DNA of 64,000 nt from Gallionella sp. (GTDB lineage Bacteria; Pseudomonadota; Gammaproteobacteria; Burkholderiales; Gallionellaceae): positions 62,001 to 126,000 of the forward strand of contig JAQTYN010000002.1 in the NCBI GenBank assembly GCA_028688275.1, read 5' to 3'. Positions 55,212-63,953 of the stretch are shown piece by piece. A program made the position numbers and the translations under genes. Numbering within the stretch: the first letter of the stretch is position 1; the number at the start of each line of letters is the position of its first letter. The notes beneath the pieces were generated by a model. The model did no database searches. It was not told the DNA's origin and worked only from the letters and a program-made list of their open reading frames with translations.

Positions 55212-56594
55212 CTAATAACTCCCTGATGCCAAGTTATCAAAACGGGTGTATTCGCCTCTAAAGGCTAACTCCACCTTACCAATCGGGCCGTTACGCTGTT
55301 TGCCGATAATGATTTCGGCTTTGCCTTTGTCGGGGGAGTCGCTGTTATAGACTTCGTCGCGGTAGATAAACAGGATTAGATCCGCATCTTGTTCAATCGC
55401 GCCTGATTCGCGCAAATCGGACATCACGGGACGTTTGTTGGGGCGTTGTTCCAAGCTACGATTGAGCTGGGACAAAGCAATCACGGGGACGTGCAATTCT
55501 TTGGCTAAGGATTTAAGCGAACGGGAAATTTCAGAAATTTCCGTGGCGCGGTTTTCGTTGGACTTACCTGCACTGCCGCTCATCAGCTGCAAATAGTCGA
55601 TCACGATTAAGCCTAAGCCGTTGTTTTGTCGATGCAAACGTCTAGCGCGGGCGCGCACTTCCAAGGCCGACAACGCAGCACTTTCGTCGATATGTATCGG
55701 CGCATCATTGAGTTTTCCTAATGCCTGGGTCAAACGCCCCCAGTCATCATCTTGGAGTCGCCCTGTGCGTAAATCATGTTGATTCAAATTACCGACGGAA
55801 CCCAACATCCGCATCGCCAGTTGCGCGCCACCCATTTCCATACTGAAAATCGCCACGGGCAACTTGCTGTCCAGCGCGACATTTTCGGCAATGTTAATCG
55901 AGAACGCGGTTTTACCCATACTGGGACGACCTGCCACAATGACCAAATCGCCAGGTTGCAAGCCCGAAGTCATGCGGTCTAAATCGGCAAAACCCGTTGC
56001 GGTTCCCGTGACATCGCTGGTATTGTCCCGCGCATATAAAGTTTCAATACGTTCAACCACTTGGGTCAATAGAGGCGGCATGGCAACAAAGCCTTGCTTG
56101 CCCCGTGAACCCGCTTCGGCAATTTCAAAGACTTTTCTTTCCGCTTCATCTAGCAACTGCGCGGCATCCCGTCCTGTGGGATTGAACGCACTGGCGGCGA
56201 TGTCGCTACCGACTTCAGCCAGTTTGCGCATAATCGACCGTTCGCGCACGATTTCGCCATAACGGCGCACGTTGGCAGCAGATGGCACGTTTTGCGCCAA
56301 TGAACCTAAATACACCAGCCCACCGACTTTGTCCAAATCCCCTGCAATTTCCAAAGCTTCCGCCACGGTAATCACATCGACAGGCTTTGCCTGTTCACTC
56401 AACTGCACAATTTGGCGATAAATCAGTTGATGATCGCGCCGATAAAAATCTTCGTGGGTAATCAGGTCGATGATTTTATCCAGCGCGCCACTTTCCAACA
56501 ACAATCCACCCAAAACCGATTGCTCGGCTTCAACAGAATGCGGTGGGAGTTTGATTTGATCGACTTGTGCGTCAGCGGGAGGGAAGTGTTCCAT
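55212..56594 (-). CDS. dnaB: Replicative DNA helicase DnaB
   Basis: DnaB is the hexameric helicase that unwinds DNA at the replication fork. The 460-residue protein has the N-terminal domain with PHSVEAEQSVLGGLLL, a linker, and the RecA-like motor with Walker A GRPSMGKT (222-229), Walker B LIVIDYLQLMSG, and the C-terminal SDLRESGAIEQDADLILFIYRD and FRGEYTRFDN. There is no intein or other insertion. It is read away from a repeat-rich leader. Confidence 0.97.
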   Translation of the reverse strand: MEHFPPADAQVDQIKLPPHSVEAEQSVLGGLLLESGALDKIIDLITHEDFYRRDHQLIYRQIVQLSEQAKPVDVITVAEALEIAGDLDKVGGLVYLGSLAQNVPSAANVRRYGEIVRERSIMRKLAEVGSDIAASAFNPTGRDAAQLLDEAERKVFEIAEAGSRGKQGFVAMPPLLTQVVERIETLYARDNTSDVTGTATGFADLDRMTSGLQPGDLVIVAGRPSMGKTAFSINIAENVALDSKLPVAIFSMEMGGAQLAMRMLGSVGNLNQHDLRTGRLQDDDWGRLTQALGKLNDAPIHIDESAALSALEVRARARRLHRQNNGLGLIVIDYLQLMSGSAGKSNENRATEISEISRSLKSLAKELHVPVIALSQLNRSLEQRPNKRPVMSDLRESGAIEQDADLILFIYRDEVYNSDSPDKGKAEIIIGKQRNGPIGKVELAFRGEYTRFDNLASGSY

Positions 56595-56624
56595 TTGATA
56601 GACCTAGGTAAAGAAGGTGAAACG

Positions 56625-56730
56625 GGAAAGGTGAGAGGTGTGGGTGTGCGACAGTTTGTTTCACATTTCACGGAAAGGGGGAAAGCGTGAAACAAACTGT
56701 CGCGCTATCACATGCCTCCCCTTCGGTCTG
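56625..56730. repeat. Dispersed palindromic repeat upstream of dnaB
   Basis: GCGACAGTTTGTTTCAC (56648-56664) and GTGAAACAAACTGTCGC (56687-56703) form a perfect 17-bp inverted repeat with a 22-base centre. A related single arm (GTGAAACAAACCGTCGC) and its surroundings recur at about 60160-60225 upstream of the helicase gene. Confidence 0.75.
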
Positions 56731-56787
56731 GGGTCAACCCAGTAATTGCGGATTACGTGATAAAACGACTAACCTGACCTACGCAAT

Positions 56788-57210
56788 TTACGCTGGGTCG
56801 AATGACAAAACCAATCGTTTTCCCAATGCCGCCGCCGCGCGATCCAGTGTACGCAAAGAAGGCCAATGTTTAGGGTCTTCCAGCCGCTTGGCGACAGGCC
56901 ACGAGGTTTCTAATGCCCGCGCTAAATCGGCAAAACTACGTTCTCCCCGCGCCAACCGCAACAACAATGCCGCTTGGGTTTTCGCATCGGGGGTAATGTA
57001 ATGCGCATCCATTACATTCAAACTGGGTACAGGCAGCGCGGGGCTATTGTCCGCGTGCCAGCCCAACATGGCAGACAACACTTCAACGGCATTAAACAAC
57101 GCCTCATCCATTGACCCACCTTCAGTAAAGGTGTCAGGTAAATCCACAAACTGCACCAAAAACGAACCGTCTATTTGCTGCTCAATCAATGCTGGATACG
57201 CTATTTGCAT
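56788..57210 (-). CDS. hicB: HicB-type antitoxin
   Basis: The 140-residue HicB has the partial RNase H-like domain (YPALIEQQIDGSFLVQFVDL, then DTFTEGGSMDEALFNAVEVL) and a C-terminal helix-turn-helix (RSFADLARALETSWPVAKRL). HicB blocks HicA and usually represses the operon. I start at ATG 57210 with GAGGA upstream; a GTG four codons earlier overlaps the hicA stop. It follows hicA in the usual toxin-first order. Confidence 0.9.
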   Translation of the reverse strand: MQIAYPALIEQQIDGSFLVQFVDLPDTFTEGGSMDEALFNAVEVLSAMLGWHADNSPALPVPSLNVMDAHYITPDAKTQAALLLRLARGERSFADLARALETSWPVAKRLEDPKHWPSLRTLDRAAAALGKRLVLSFDPA

Positions 57211-57218
57211 GATATTCC

Positions 57219-57404
57219 TCACTTAAGTTTAACGCCGCTTTGGCGCGCAATGGCGGCAACCAAACCCACTCCCACCTCTTTGCTACCGTGTACAGGAACA
57301 GGCACCGCCTTACCGTCCTTCACCATAATGTGATGGCTGCCGTTGATTATATCCAACACCCAACCCGCCGCTTTGAGTTTAGTGATAAGGTCTTTTCCAT
57401 TCAT
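57219..57404 (-). CDS. hicA: HicA-type mRNA interferase toxin
   Basis: HicA is a small double-stranded-RNA-binding-like RNase that cuts mRNA. The 61-residue protein shows MNGKDLITKLKAAGWVLD, the catalytic His region NGSHHIMVKDGK, and VPVPVHGSKEVGVGLVAAIA. A longer frame upstream is unlikely, as MNGKDLI is the standard family start. hicB follows within a few bases, forming a normal hicAB operon. Confidence 0.92.
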   Translation of the reverse strand: MNGKDLITKLKAAGWVLDIINGSHHIMVKDGKAVPVPVHGSKEVGVGLVAAIARQSGVKLK

Positions 57405-57456
57405 GGTCTGGATAATATATCTTTTTTGATTTACTTGAAACAAATAATTTCTGTGC

Positions 57457-57478
57457 GAAAAGGGAGACCGAAGTCTCC
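57457..57478 (-). terminator. Terminator with UUCG loop downstream of pgsA
   Basis: On the minus strand GGAGAC-TTCG-GTCTCC is followed by CTTTT. The C(UUCG)G-type tetraloop is very stable. On the plus strand the same hairpin is followed by TTGTTTTTT, so it may stop both directions. Confidence 0.75.
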
Positions 57479-57557
57479 TTGTTTTTTCCTGCCATAGAGC
57501 GGGTTTTAACCCGACAGGGCGCGTGCAATGCGCGCCCTACGTTTCACATTTCACACC

Positions 57558-58124
57558 TTACTTACCCTTAAGCTGCGGCATCGCCAGCATCAGGTAATAG
57601 CCCATCGACCAGAGCGTGAGTAAGGCGGCGAGGTATAACAGCAACTCGCCCATAAATTGGCAGGGAATGCCGAATAGGGGTTGATGGAAGAGCAACAAAA
57701 TTAACGCCGCCATTTGGAACGCGGTTTTGATTTTACCCAACATGGAGACCGCAACACTTTTGCTGGCACCGACTTTCGCCATCCATTCGCGCAGGGCAGA
57801 AATGGTGATTTCGCGCCCGATGATGATAAACGCCAAAACCACATCCGCACGCCCTAGTTTTACCAATAAAATCAAGGCAGCAGCGACCATCAGCTTATCG
57901 GCAACAGGATCAAGAAATGCGCCAAACGCCGAGGTTTGATCGAGCTTGCGAGCCAAATAACCATCTAGCCAATCGGTAATCGCGGCGAGCAAAAACACTG
58001 CGGTGGCGATGGAATTTTTAAGCTGAGGTGCTAGGGTCTGGTCGGACACGTAAAACACCGCCACAAAGACGGGGATTAACAGGATACGCAACCAGGTGAG
58101 TAAGTTTGGGATATTGTTTGGCAT
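57558..58124 (-). CDS. pgsA: Phosphatidylglycerophosphate synthase PgsA
   Basis: PgsA converts CDP-diacylglycerol and glycerol-3-phosphate to phosphatidylglycerophosphate, the first step to phosphatidylglycerol and cardiolipin. The 188-residue membrane protein shows the complete CDP-alcohol phosphotransferase motif DGxxARx8Gx3Dx3D in WLDGYLARKLDQTS and following GAFLDPVAD. I start at MPNNIPNLLTW, four bases after the uvrC stop codon; the longer frame lies inside uvrC. The uvrC-pgsA order is common in proteobacteria. Confidence 0.95.
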   Translation of the reverse strand: MPNNIPNLLTWLRILLIPVFVAVFYVSDQTLAPQLKNSIATAVFLLAAITDWLDGYLARKLDQTSAFGAFLDPVADKLMVAAALILLVKLGRADVVLAFIIIGREITISALREWMAKVGASKSVAVSMLGKIKTAFQMAALILLLFHQPLFGIPCQFMGELLLYLAALLTLWSMGYYLMLAMPQLKGK

Positions 58125-58128
58125 GGGC

Positions 58129-59949
58129 CTAGTGTAGCTGTTGGTAAATCTTTTCGGCAAGTGTTTTGCTAATTCCTTCGACTTGAGCGAGCTGATCCAC
58201 GCTGGCTTGCTGCACTTCACGCAGCCCACCGAAGTGGGTTAATAGATTGCGGCGGCGCGCATCACCCACGCCCGCGATTTCCGCCAAGCTCGACACGGTG
58301 CGCGCTTTGCCACGCTGGGCGCGGTGTCCACTGATGGCAAAACGATGGGCTTCATCGCGGACTTGCTGGATCAAATGCAGGGCGGGATCGTTTTCAGGCA
58401 AACGTATGGCGCGCCCATCAGGAAAAATGAGCTGCTCCATGCCCGCTTTACGTTCCACGCCTTTCGCCACCCCGATCAACGCGATGTTCAGCCCTAAGGT
58501 CTGCATCACTTCCATGGCGATATGAAGCTGCCCCAAGCCCCCGTCAATCAAAATCAAATCGGGACGTGCGCCCTCCCCTGCGACTAGCTTTTGATAGCGG
58601 CGCGTCAGGGCTTGGTGCATGGCGGCATAATCGTCCCCGCCCGTGATCCCCGTGATGTGATAACGGCGATATTGCCCGTTGCGCATGGCAAGCTCTTCAT
58701 ACACCACGCATGAAGCCTGCGTCGCCTCGCCCATGGTGTGACTAATATCAAAACATTCTATACGTTGCAACTCTGGCATAGACAAATGTTCACGCAATTT
58801 ATCCAGCCGCAATTGTTGCCCGCCCTGCTGCATGGCGCGTTGTTGCAACGCCAATTCGGCATTTTTCACAGCCATGGTCAGCCATTGTTTGCGCTCCTGC
58901 GTGGTGGCTTGCACCACGCGCACGGGATGCCCTGTTTGTTCAGTCAACAACTGCGCCAGCGTTTCGTCGGTCTGTGCGGTGTTCAATATCAGCAACGGCG
59001 GCACGCTGCGCTGCAAATAATGTTGGGCAATAAAGGCATCGGCGACATCTTCCACGCTGAAATCCTGCGCATGGTCGGGGAACAAACTTTTATCACCCAA
59101 ATGCCGCCCGCCGCGCACCATCGCCAAATTCACGCACACCACGCCTGCCAGTTGCACCACGGCGATAATATCCGCATCGGTCGTGCCACCCGCCGACTCC
59201 ACAAATTGCTGTTGCTGCACAATGTGCAAATCGCGCAATTGATCGCGCAGCACCGCCGCTTGCTCATAATTCATCGCCTCCGCCGCCGCTTCCATCGCGC
59301 TGCGCAAATGCTGTTCCACCGCCTGATGCTGACCGCGCAGCAACAACGCCACGTTGTGTATGTCCTTCCGATAATCTTCCGCCGAAATCAGCCCCACGCA
59401 CGGCGCAGTGCAGCGACGAATTTGATGCTGCAAACAGGGACGAGTGCGATGGTTAAATACGCTGTCTTCACACGTCCGAATGCGGAAAATCTTTTGCAAC
59501 AACTGGCTGCTGTCTTTGGCGGCAGACGAATTGGGATAAGGGCCAAAGTATTGATGCTGCTTATTCGGCGTACCGCGAAAATAAGTCAAACGCGGAAACT
59601 CATGCCCCGTCAACACCAAGTACGGATAGGTTTTATCGTCCCGAAACAAGATGTTATAGCGCGGCTTCAGCGACTTAATCAGATTATTTTCCAACAACAA
59701 CGCTTCCGCCTCGGTGCGCGTGACGGTCGTTTCAATGCGCGCAATGTGCGACACCATCAAGCGGATACGCGGCGACAAGGTCGTTTTTTGGAAATACGAC
59801 GACACGCGCTTTTTCAGTTGCTTGGCTTTCCCCACATACAACACCTCGCCTTTTTCATCGAAATAGCGATACACCCCTGGCAACAAGGGGAGAGAGGCAA
59901 GAATAGGTTGGGGATCGAACGTGTCCAAAGTCAGCAGCAAGCGATTCAA
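58129..59949 (-). CDS. uvrC: UvrABC excision nuclease subunit C
   Basis: UvrC makes both incisions in nucleotide-excision repair. The 606-residue protein has the GIY-YIG nuclease ([20 protein letters not shown]), a cysteine-containing segment ([17 protein letters not shown]), a UVR helix pair, the RNase H-like nuclease with [20 protein letters not shown] and [12 protein letters not shown], and a C-terminal helix-hairpin-helix ([14 protein letters not shown] and [13 protein letters not shown]). No in-frame ATG precedes the first domain, so translation must start at TTG (59949 or a nearby TTG). A TATAAT box lies only about 10 bases upstream, giving an almost leaderless mRNA, and a MITE touches that box. 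Confidence 0.93.
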   Translation of the reverse strand: MNRLLLTLDTFDPQPILASLPLLPGVYRYFDEKGEVLYVGKAKQLKKRVSSYFQKTTLSPRIRLMVSHIARIETTVTRTEAEALLLENNLIKSLKPRYNILFRDDKTYPYLVLTGHEFPRLTYFRGTPNKQHQYFGPYPNSSAAKDSSQLLQKIFRIRTCEDSVFNHRTRPCLQHQIRRCTAPCVGLISAEDYRKDIHNVALLLRGQHQAVEQHLRSAMEAAAEAMNYEQAAVLRDQLRDLHIVQQQQFVESAGGTTDADIIAVVQLAGVVCVNLAMVRGGRHLGDKSLFPDHAQDFSVEDVADAFIAQHYLQRSVPPLLILNTAQTDETLAQLLTEQTGHPVRVVQATTQERKQWLTMAVKNAELALQQRAMQQGGQQLRLDKLREHLSMPELQRIECFDISHTMGEATQASCVVYEELAMRNGQYRRYHITGITGGDDYAAMHQALTRRYQKLVAGEGARPDLILIDGGLGQLHIAMEVMQTLGLNIALIGVAKGVERKAGMEQLIFPDGRAIRLPENDPALHLIQQVRDEAHRFAISGHRAQRGKARTVSSLAEIAGVGDARRRNLLTHFGGLREVQQASVDQLAQVEGISKTLAEKIYQQLH

Positions 59950-59959
59950 AGGGAGCGTG

Positions 59960-59965
59960 ATTATA
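59960..59965 (-). promoter_or_regulatory. Probable -10 box of uvrC
   Basis: A perfect TATAAT on the minus strand, about 10 bases before the proposed start. The MITE insertion site (CTAG) begins directly upstream, so any -35 must come from the MITE itself. Confidence 0.5.
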
Positions 59966-60104
59966 CTAGGGAGGCGCTGATAAAATCTTCCGTTCTTGGT
60001 GAGCTTGTCGAACCATGAACGGAAGATTTAATGAAATCAGGTAATTAAATCCGCTCACCCTTCGACAGGCTCAGGCCGAGCGGATTTAATCAGCGTCTCC
60101 CTAG
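59966..60104. mobile_element. IS5-like MITE with CTAG target duplication (copy 3)
   Basis: The 131-bp element (59970-60100) has ends GGAGGCGCTGATAAAATC and, inverted, GGAGACGCTGATTAAATC, with two mismatches. CTAG flanks both sides (59966-59969 and 60101-60104). The internal double hairpin matches the copies at 4.7 and 54.3 kb. It contains no gene and lies between uvrC and the divergent helicase gene. Confidence 0.82.
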
Positions 60105-60320
60105 CCGCAACGCGCTTGCTGGGCGTTTAAAATGGGAAAGGTGAAGATGGACGCGCTGCTTCGCAGCTTGGTGAAACGAGAAAGGTGAAACAAACCGTCG
60201 CACGCCCACGCATTCCCCCTTGCTCGCCATGTTAAAATGCGCGCCCTTTTTACTGCCCTACTGCTTGTCATTTTTCTTTGGATTTTATAATTCAACGAAT
60301 GATGGCAACAACATCTGATT
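60105..60320. other. Spacer upstream of the helicase gene
   Basis: This stretch of about 215 bp contains a partial copy of the GTGAAACAAAC repeat (about 60160-60225) and the probable helicase promoter (60265-60291). I see no gene. Confidence 0.6.
60265..60291 (+). promoter_or_regulatory. Probable promoter of the SNF2 helicase gene
   Basis: A TTGTCA -35 (60265-60270) and a perfect TATAAT -10 (60286-60291) are separated by 15 bases, slightly short of ideal. Transcription would begin about 20 bases before the ATG. Confidence 0.5.
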
Positions 60321-63300
60321 ATGGTGCCCTCTCGTTCCTATACTCAAGCCGATCTAGCCCGCTGGTACAGTCCTCGTGAATTGCAGAAGGGGCGTATTTG
60401 TCTGCCTGCGGTGAGTAATTTGTCTTTTAGTGCGACCGAGATCACGGCGCAGGTGAGGGGAACCGCACCGCACCCCTATCGGGTTAGGATTATTTTTTTG
60501 AACAATAAAAATCAACCGATAACTATACAGGCGGTGTGCAGCTGCCCAATGCGACACAATTGCAAGCATACGGCGGCGGTATTGTTGGCGGGATTGAACG
60601 CTACATCGCAGGTGCCGCGTGTGAGCGAAGTGGTGTTGGAATGGGCAGAAATGTTTAAGCAACCATACAAATTGCCCACGGCAAGCGCGCCTTCAGATGG
60701 GTTGTATTATCTTTTGAGTGTGTCCAAGGGCGATTATCAACCCGTGATCACCTTGTCCAAAGGCAAGCGTAAATTTAAAGGCTCATATCCAGAGGGACTA
60801 AAACCTTGGGACTTGAGCGAGCGGGTGTTTATAAAACCGCCGCAGTTTGTGCGCGAAGCAGATTTGGCGATGCTCCGTTTGTTGTGGCGGCAAGGAAAAA
60901 CGGACGAGGGGTGGTCGCTGATGGGTGAATCGGGACACGCGCTTTTGACTCATTTGTTGGAAAGTGAGCGGTTTTGTTTAGCCGCCCGCCCTTTTACCCA
61001 GCCCAAAGAAACACCTAAGTTGCTCAAGTCAGGCAAGGCGCGTGCGGGTCAATTGGTTTGGCAGGTCGATGACACAGGGCGGCGGGTGATTCAACTGCAA
61101 AGCAAAAATGCGCCGCTGGTGTTGCCCCTGCCAGAAGCGACTTGGTATGTGGATCGTGCAACGGGTGAAGTCGGGCAGTTGACCTTAGCGCAAACCCCGT
61201 GGCGAGTGATGCAATTGCTGGATATGCCGCCGTTATCCGAACCCGATATGCCCGTGGTAGCAGAGGTATTGCGCGAAAGCGTGCCCGAATTACCCATGCC
61301 AGGGGTGATTAAACTGCGGCGCATGGCGGGCGGATTGCGTCCACGGCTGACGCTGGAAACAGTGAAATTGCCGTGGATGGAGCGTTTTCGCGGCTATGGT
61401 TATGGTTCGCAGATCATGGATATTGCATCGGTGAACCTGTGTTATGGCGAGGCTATCCTGCCGCTAAACCATGAGGGCGAATTTTTTACCTTGGAACAGG
61501 GCGAAACCGTGCGCGTGGTGCGCGATTTTGCGGCGGAAGTGCAGCGTGTTAAATCATTGGTGCAATATGGGCTAAAGGAAATGCCCCCTAGCACTTGGGT
61601 GCGAGATGTCCCGACTTATTGCTTGCACGATGCCGCCGCGTGGCAAGGTTTTATGCAGGAAAATTTACCGCAGCTACGCACGGCGGGTTGGGAAGTGGTG
61701 ATGACTCCCGATTTCCGCCATCTGGTGCTGGAAGTGGAATCTTGGGAAGCGGATTTCCAAGCGACAGAAGACGGTTGGTTTAACTTGGACATGGGGATCG
61801 TGGTGAATGGACAACGCTTACCACTCGCCCCCTTGTTGCACGCCTTGTTCAAACGGGAAGCGCAATGGCTGGATGCGGATCAACTCGTCAACATGCCTGA
61901 AGAACAGCCCGTCACCTTGCAGCTCCCAGAAGGTGGGCGGGTGCAAGTGCCTGCTGGCCGCATCAAACCTTTGGCGCGCACGCTGATTGAATTATTTGAT
62001 GGACAAGGTACAGGCGATACCCTGCCTTTGTCCCGCTATGATGTGGCGCGGATTGCCGCCCTGACCGATATGGCGCACTGGCAGTTCAAAGACCAAGCGG
62101 CAGTCACCACCTTAGCGCAACAACTACGTCAAACATCGGGCATACAAGCAGTCGAACCACCAACCGACTTTGGCATACAGCTCCGTCCCTATCAACAAGA
62201 AGGACTGGCTTGGCTACAGTATTTACGTGCACAAGGCTTAGGCGGCATTTTGGCGGACGACATGGGGCTGGGCAAAACCGCGCAAACGTTGGCGCACTTG
62301 TTGCTAGAAAAGCAAAGCGGGCGCATGGATAGACCGTCCTTGGTAGTATTGCCCACTTCATTGATTTTCAACTGGAAACATGAAGCCGCCCGCTTTGCGC
62401 CCGCGTTAAAAATGCTGTCTTTGCACGGCAAAGAACGTGCGGCGCATTTTGACAGTATTCCGCAACACGATGTGATTCTGACCACCTACCCTCTGTTGTG
62501 GCGCGATGAAGATACGCTTGCCCGCTATGATTATCACCTGCTGATTTTGGACGAAGCGCAGATGGTCAAAAACGTCACCAGCCAAGCGGCACAAGTGGTG
62601 CGCAAGCTCAACGCCCGTCATCGCTTATGCCTCACGGGTACGCCGCTGGAAAATCATTTGGGCGAACTGTGGGCGCAATTCGATTTTCTGTTGCCAGGGC
62701 TATTAGGCAACAGCAAAACCTTCACCAAAGCCTGGCGCACCCCCATTGAAAAACAAGGCAACGTGCTGCGTCGCGAACTACTGGCAAAACGCATCAAACC
62801 CTTTATCCTGCGGCGACGCAAAGAAGATGTGGCACGCGAATTACCCGAAAAAACCGTGATTGTGCGCAGCGTGGAACTGGCGGATGCGCAACGCGACCTG
62901 TACGAAGCCGTGCGCGTGGCAATGGACGAACGGGTGCGCACCGAAATTGCCAGCAAAGGCTTGGCGCGCAGCCACATTGTGTTGCTAGACGCGCTGCTCA
63001 AACTGCGTCAAGTCTGTTGCGACCCGCGCTTAGTCAAATTAAGCCAAGCCCAAAAAGTCAAAGAAAGTGCCAAACTCACCCTGCTCATGGACATGCTGCC
63101 CGAACTGGTCAGCGAAGGACGGCGCGTGCTGGTATTTTCACAATTTACCACCATGCTAGACTTTATCGCCGAAGCCTTGGACAAAGCTAAACTCGGCTAC
63201 GTCACGCTCACAGGCGACACGCAAGACCGCGAGGGCGTGGTGCGCCGCTTCCAAGAAGGCGAAGTCCCCATTTTTCTGATTAGCCTTAAAGCGGGCGGCG

Positions 63301-63587
63301 TGGGTCTCAACCTCACCACCGCCGACACCGTCATTCACTACGACCCGTGGTGGAATCCCGCTGCCGAAAACCAAGCCTCGGATCGCGCCCATCGTCTGGG
63401 GCAAACCAAAAACGTGTTTGTTTACAAGCTGGTGGTTGCGGGCAGTATCGAAGAAAAAATCCTCGCCCTACAAGAGAGAAAAGCCATCCTCTCCGCAGGC
63501 ATCCTGTCCGAAGACACCAACAGCATGAGCAAATTCGGCGCAGAAGACATCACTGCACTATTGGCTCCGTTACCGACCGAGGAGTGA
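60321..63587 (+). CDS. SWIM zinc-finger SNF2-family helicase
   Basis: The 1088-residue protein is a bacterial SWI2/SNF2 ATPase. A SWIM zinc finger near the N-terminus has Cys73, Cys75, Cys81 and His83 (CSCPMRHNCKH). A long middle region (about 100-600) is typical of the bacterial SNF2-associated type. The motor has ILADDMGLGKTAQTL (Walker A near 647), LLILDEAQMVKN (DEAQ box), LTGTPLENHLGELWAQFDFL, ILRRRKEDVARELP, VLVFSQFTTM and the final ASDRAHRLGQTKNVFVYKL. It should translocate on double-stranded DNA; relatives are linked to transcription recycling, repair or defence, and the role here is not resolved. It is monocistronic. Confidence 0.93.
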   Translation: MVPSRSYTQADLARWYSPRELQKGRICLPAVSNLSFSATEITAQVRGTAPHPYRVRIIFLNNKNQPITIQAVCSCPMRHNCKHTAAVLLAGLNATSQVPRVSEVVLEWAEMFKQPYKLPTASAPSDGLYYLLSVSKGDYQPVITLSKGKRKFKGSYPEGLKPWDLSERVFIKPPQFVREADLAMLRLLWRQGKTDEGWSLMGESGHALLTHLLESERFCLAARPFTQPKETPKLLKSGKARAGQLVWQVDDTGRRVIQLQSKNAPLVLPLPEATWYVDRATGEVGQLTLAQTPWRVMQLLDMPPLSEPDMPVVAEVLRESVPELPMPGVIKLRRMAGGLRPRLTLETVKLPWMERFRGYGYGSQIMDIASVNLCYGEAILPLNHEGEFFTLEQGETVRVVRDFAAEVQRVKSLVQYGLKEMPPSTWVRDVPTYCLHDAAAWQGFMQENLPQLRTAGWEVVMTPDFRHLVLEVESWEADFQATEDGWFNLDMGIVVNGQRLPLAPLLHALFKREAQWLDADQLVNMPEEQPVTLQLPEGGRVQVPAGRIKPLARTLIELFDGQGTGDTLPLSRYDVARIAALTDMAHWQFKDQAAVTTLAQQLRQTSGIQAVEPPTDFGIQLRPYQQEGLAWLQYLRAQGLGGILADDMGLGKTAQTLAHLLLEKQSGRMDRPSLVVLPTSLIFNWKHEAARFAPALKMLSLHGKERAAHFDSIPQHDVILTTYPLLWRDEDTLARYDYHLLILDEAQMVKNVTSQAAQVVRKLNARHRLCLTGTPLENHLGELWAQFDFLLPGLLGNSKTFTKAWRTPIEKQGNVLRRELLAKRIKPFILRRRKEDVARELPEKTVIVRSVELADAQRDLYEAVRVAMDERVRTEIASKGLARSHIVLLDALLKLRQVCCDPRLVKLSQAQKVKESAKLTLLMDMLPELVSEGRRVLVFSQFTTMLDFIAEALDKAKLGYVTLTGDTQDREGVVRRFQEGEVPIFLISLKAGGVGLNLTTADTVIHYDPWWNPAAENQASDRAHRLGQTKNVFVYKLVVAGSIEEKILALQERKAILSAGILSEDTNSMSKFGAEDITALLAPLPTEE

Positions 63588-63953
63588 AGGCATGGGCGTG
63601 CGATAAAAAAACAGGTCTCCCCTCGCCCACTTGTGGGAGAGGGGCAGGGGGAGAGGGTGCGCCGAAGGCGCGAATTGCATTCAAATAAGCGCGCGGGCAA
63701 CGCGCTCCTGAAAATATGAAACATGTTGTTTTTAAATGAAATTCCACCCCCACCCTAACCCTCCCCCTGCTAGGGGGAGGGAACAAAGTTGTGTAGATCC
63801 CTATGCATCTCAGGGGGAGACACGAATCCTATAGTTCAGCCCCATTAAACCAACGTAGGAAAACCTCGCGTTTGGGCGGCGCATAAAATCTTGCTTTTTT
63901 GTAGTGCATCACTATACTCACCGCTACAAATTCCCTTTCTCGGTATGCACACC
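63588..63953. other. Repeat-containing spacer at the right end
   Basis: About 365 bp with no gene. It contains two C/G-rich elements: 63615-63655 (CTCCCCTCGCCCAC/GTGGGAGAGGGG hairpin) and 63744-63783 (CACCCTAACCCTCCCCCTGC, as near 21.7 kb). A small GCGCCGAAGGCGC palindrome lies near 63659-63671. The promoter of the next gene lies at 63891-63918. Confidence 0.65.
63891..63918 (+). promoter_or_regulatory. Probable sigma-70 promoter of the right-edge gene
   Basis: TTGCTT (63891-63896) and TATACT (63913-63918) are separated by 16 bases, leading to a start about 30 bases before the ATG at 63954. Confidence 0.5.

Noticed and set aside
58738-60018. 426-codon open frame opposite uvrC
   Set aside because: It is antisense to uvrC with His/Gln/Arg-rich composition typical of complementary-strand reading, and it runs into the MITE.
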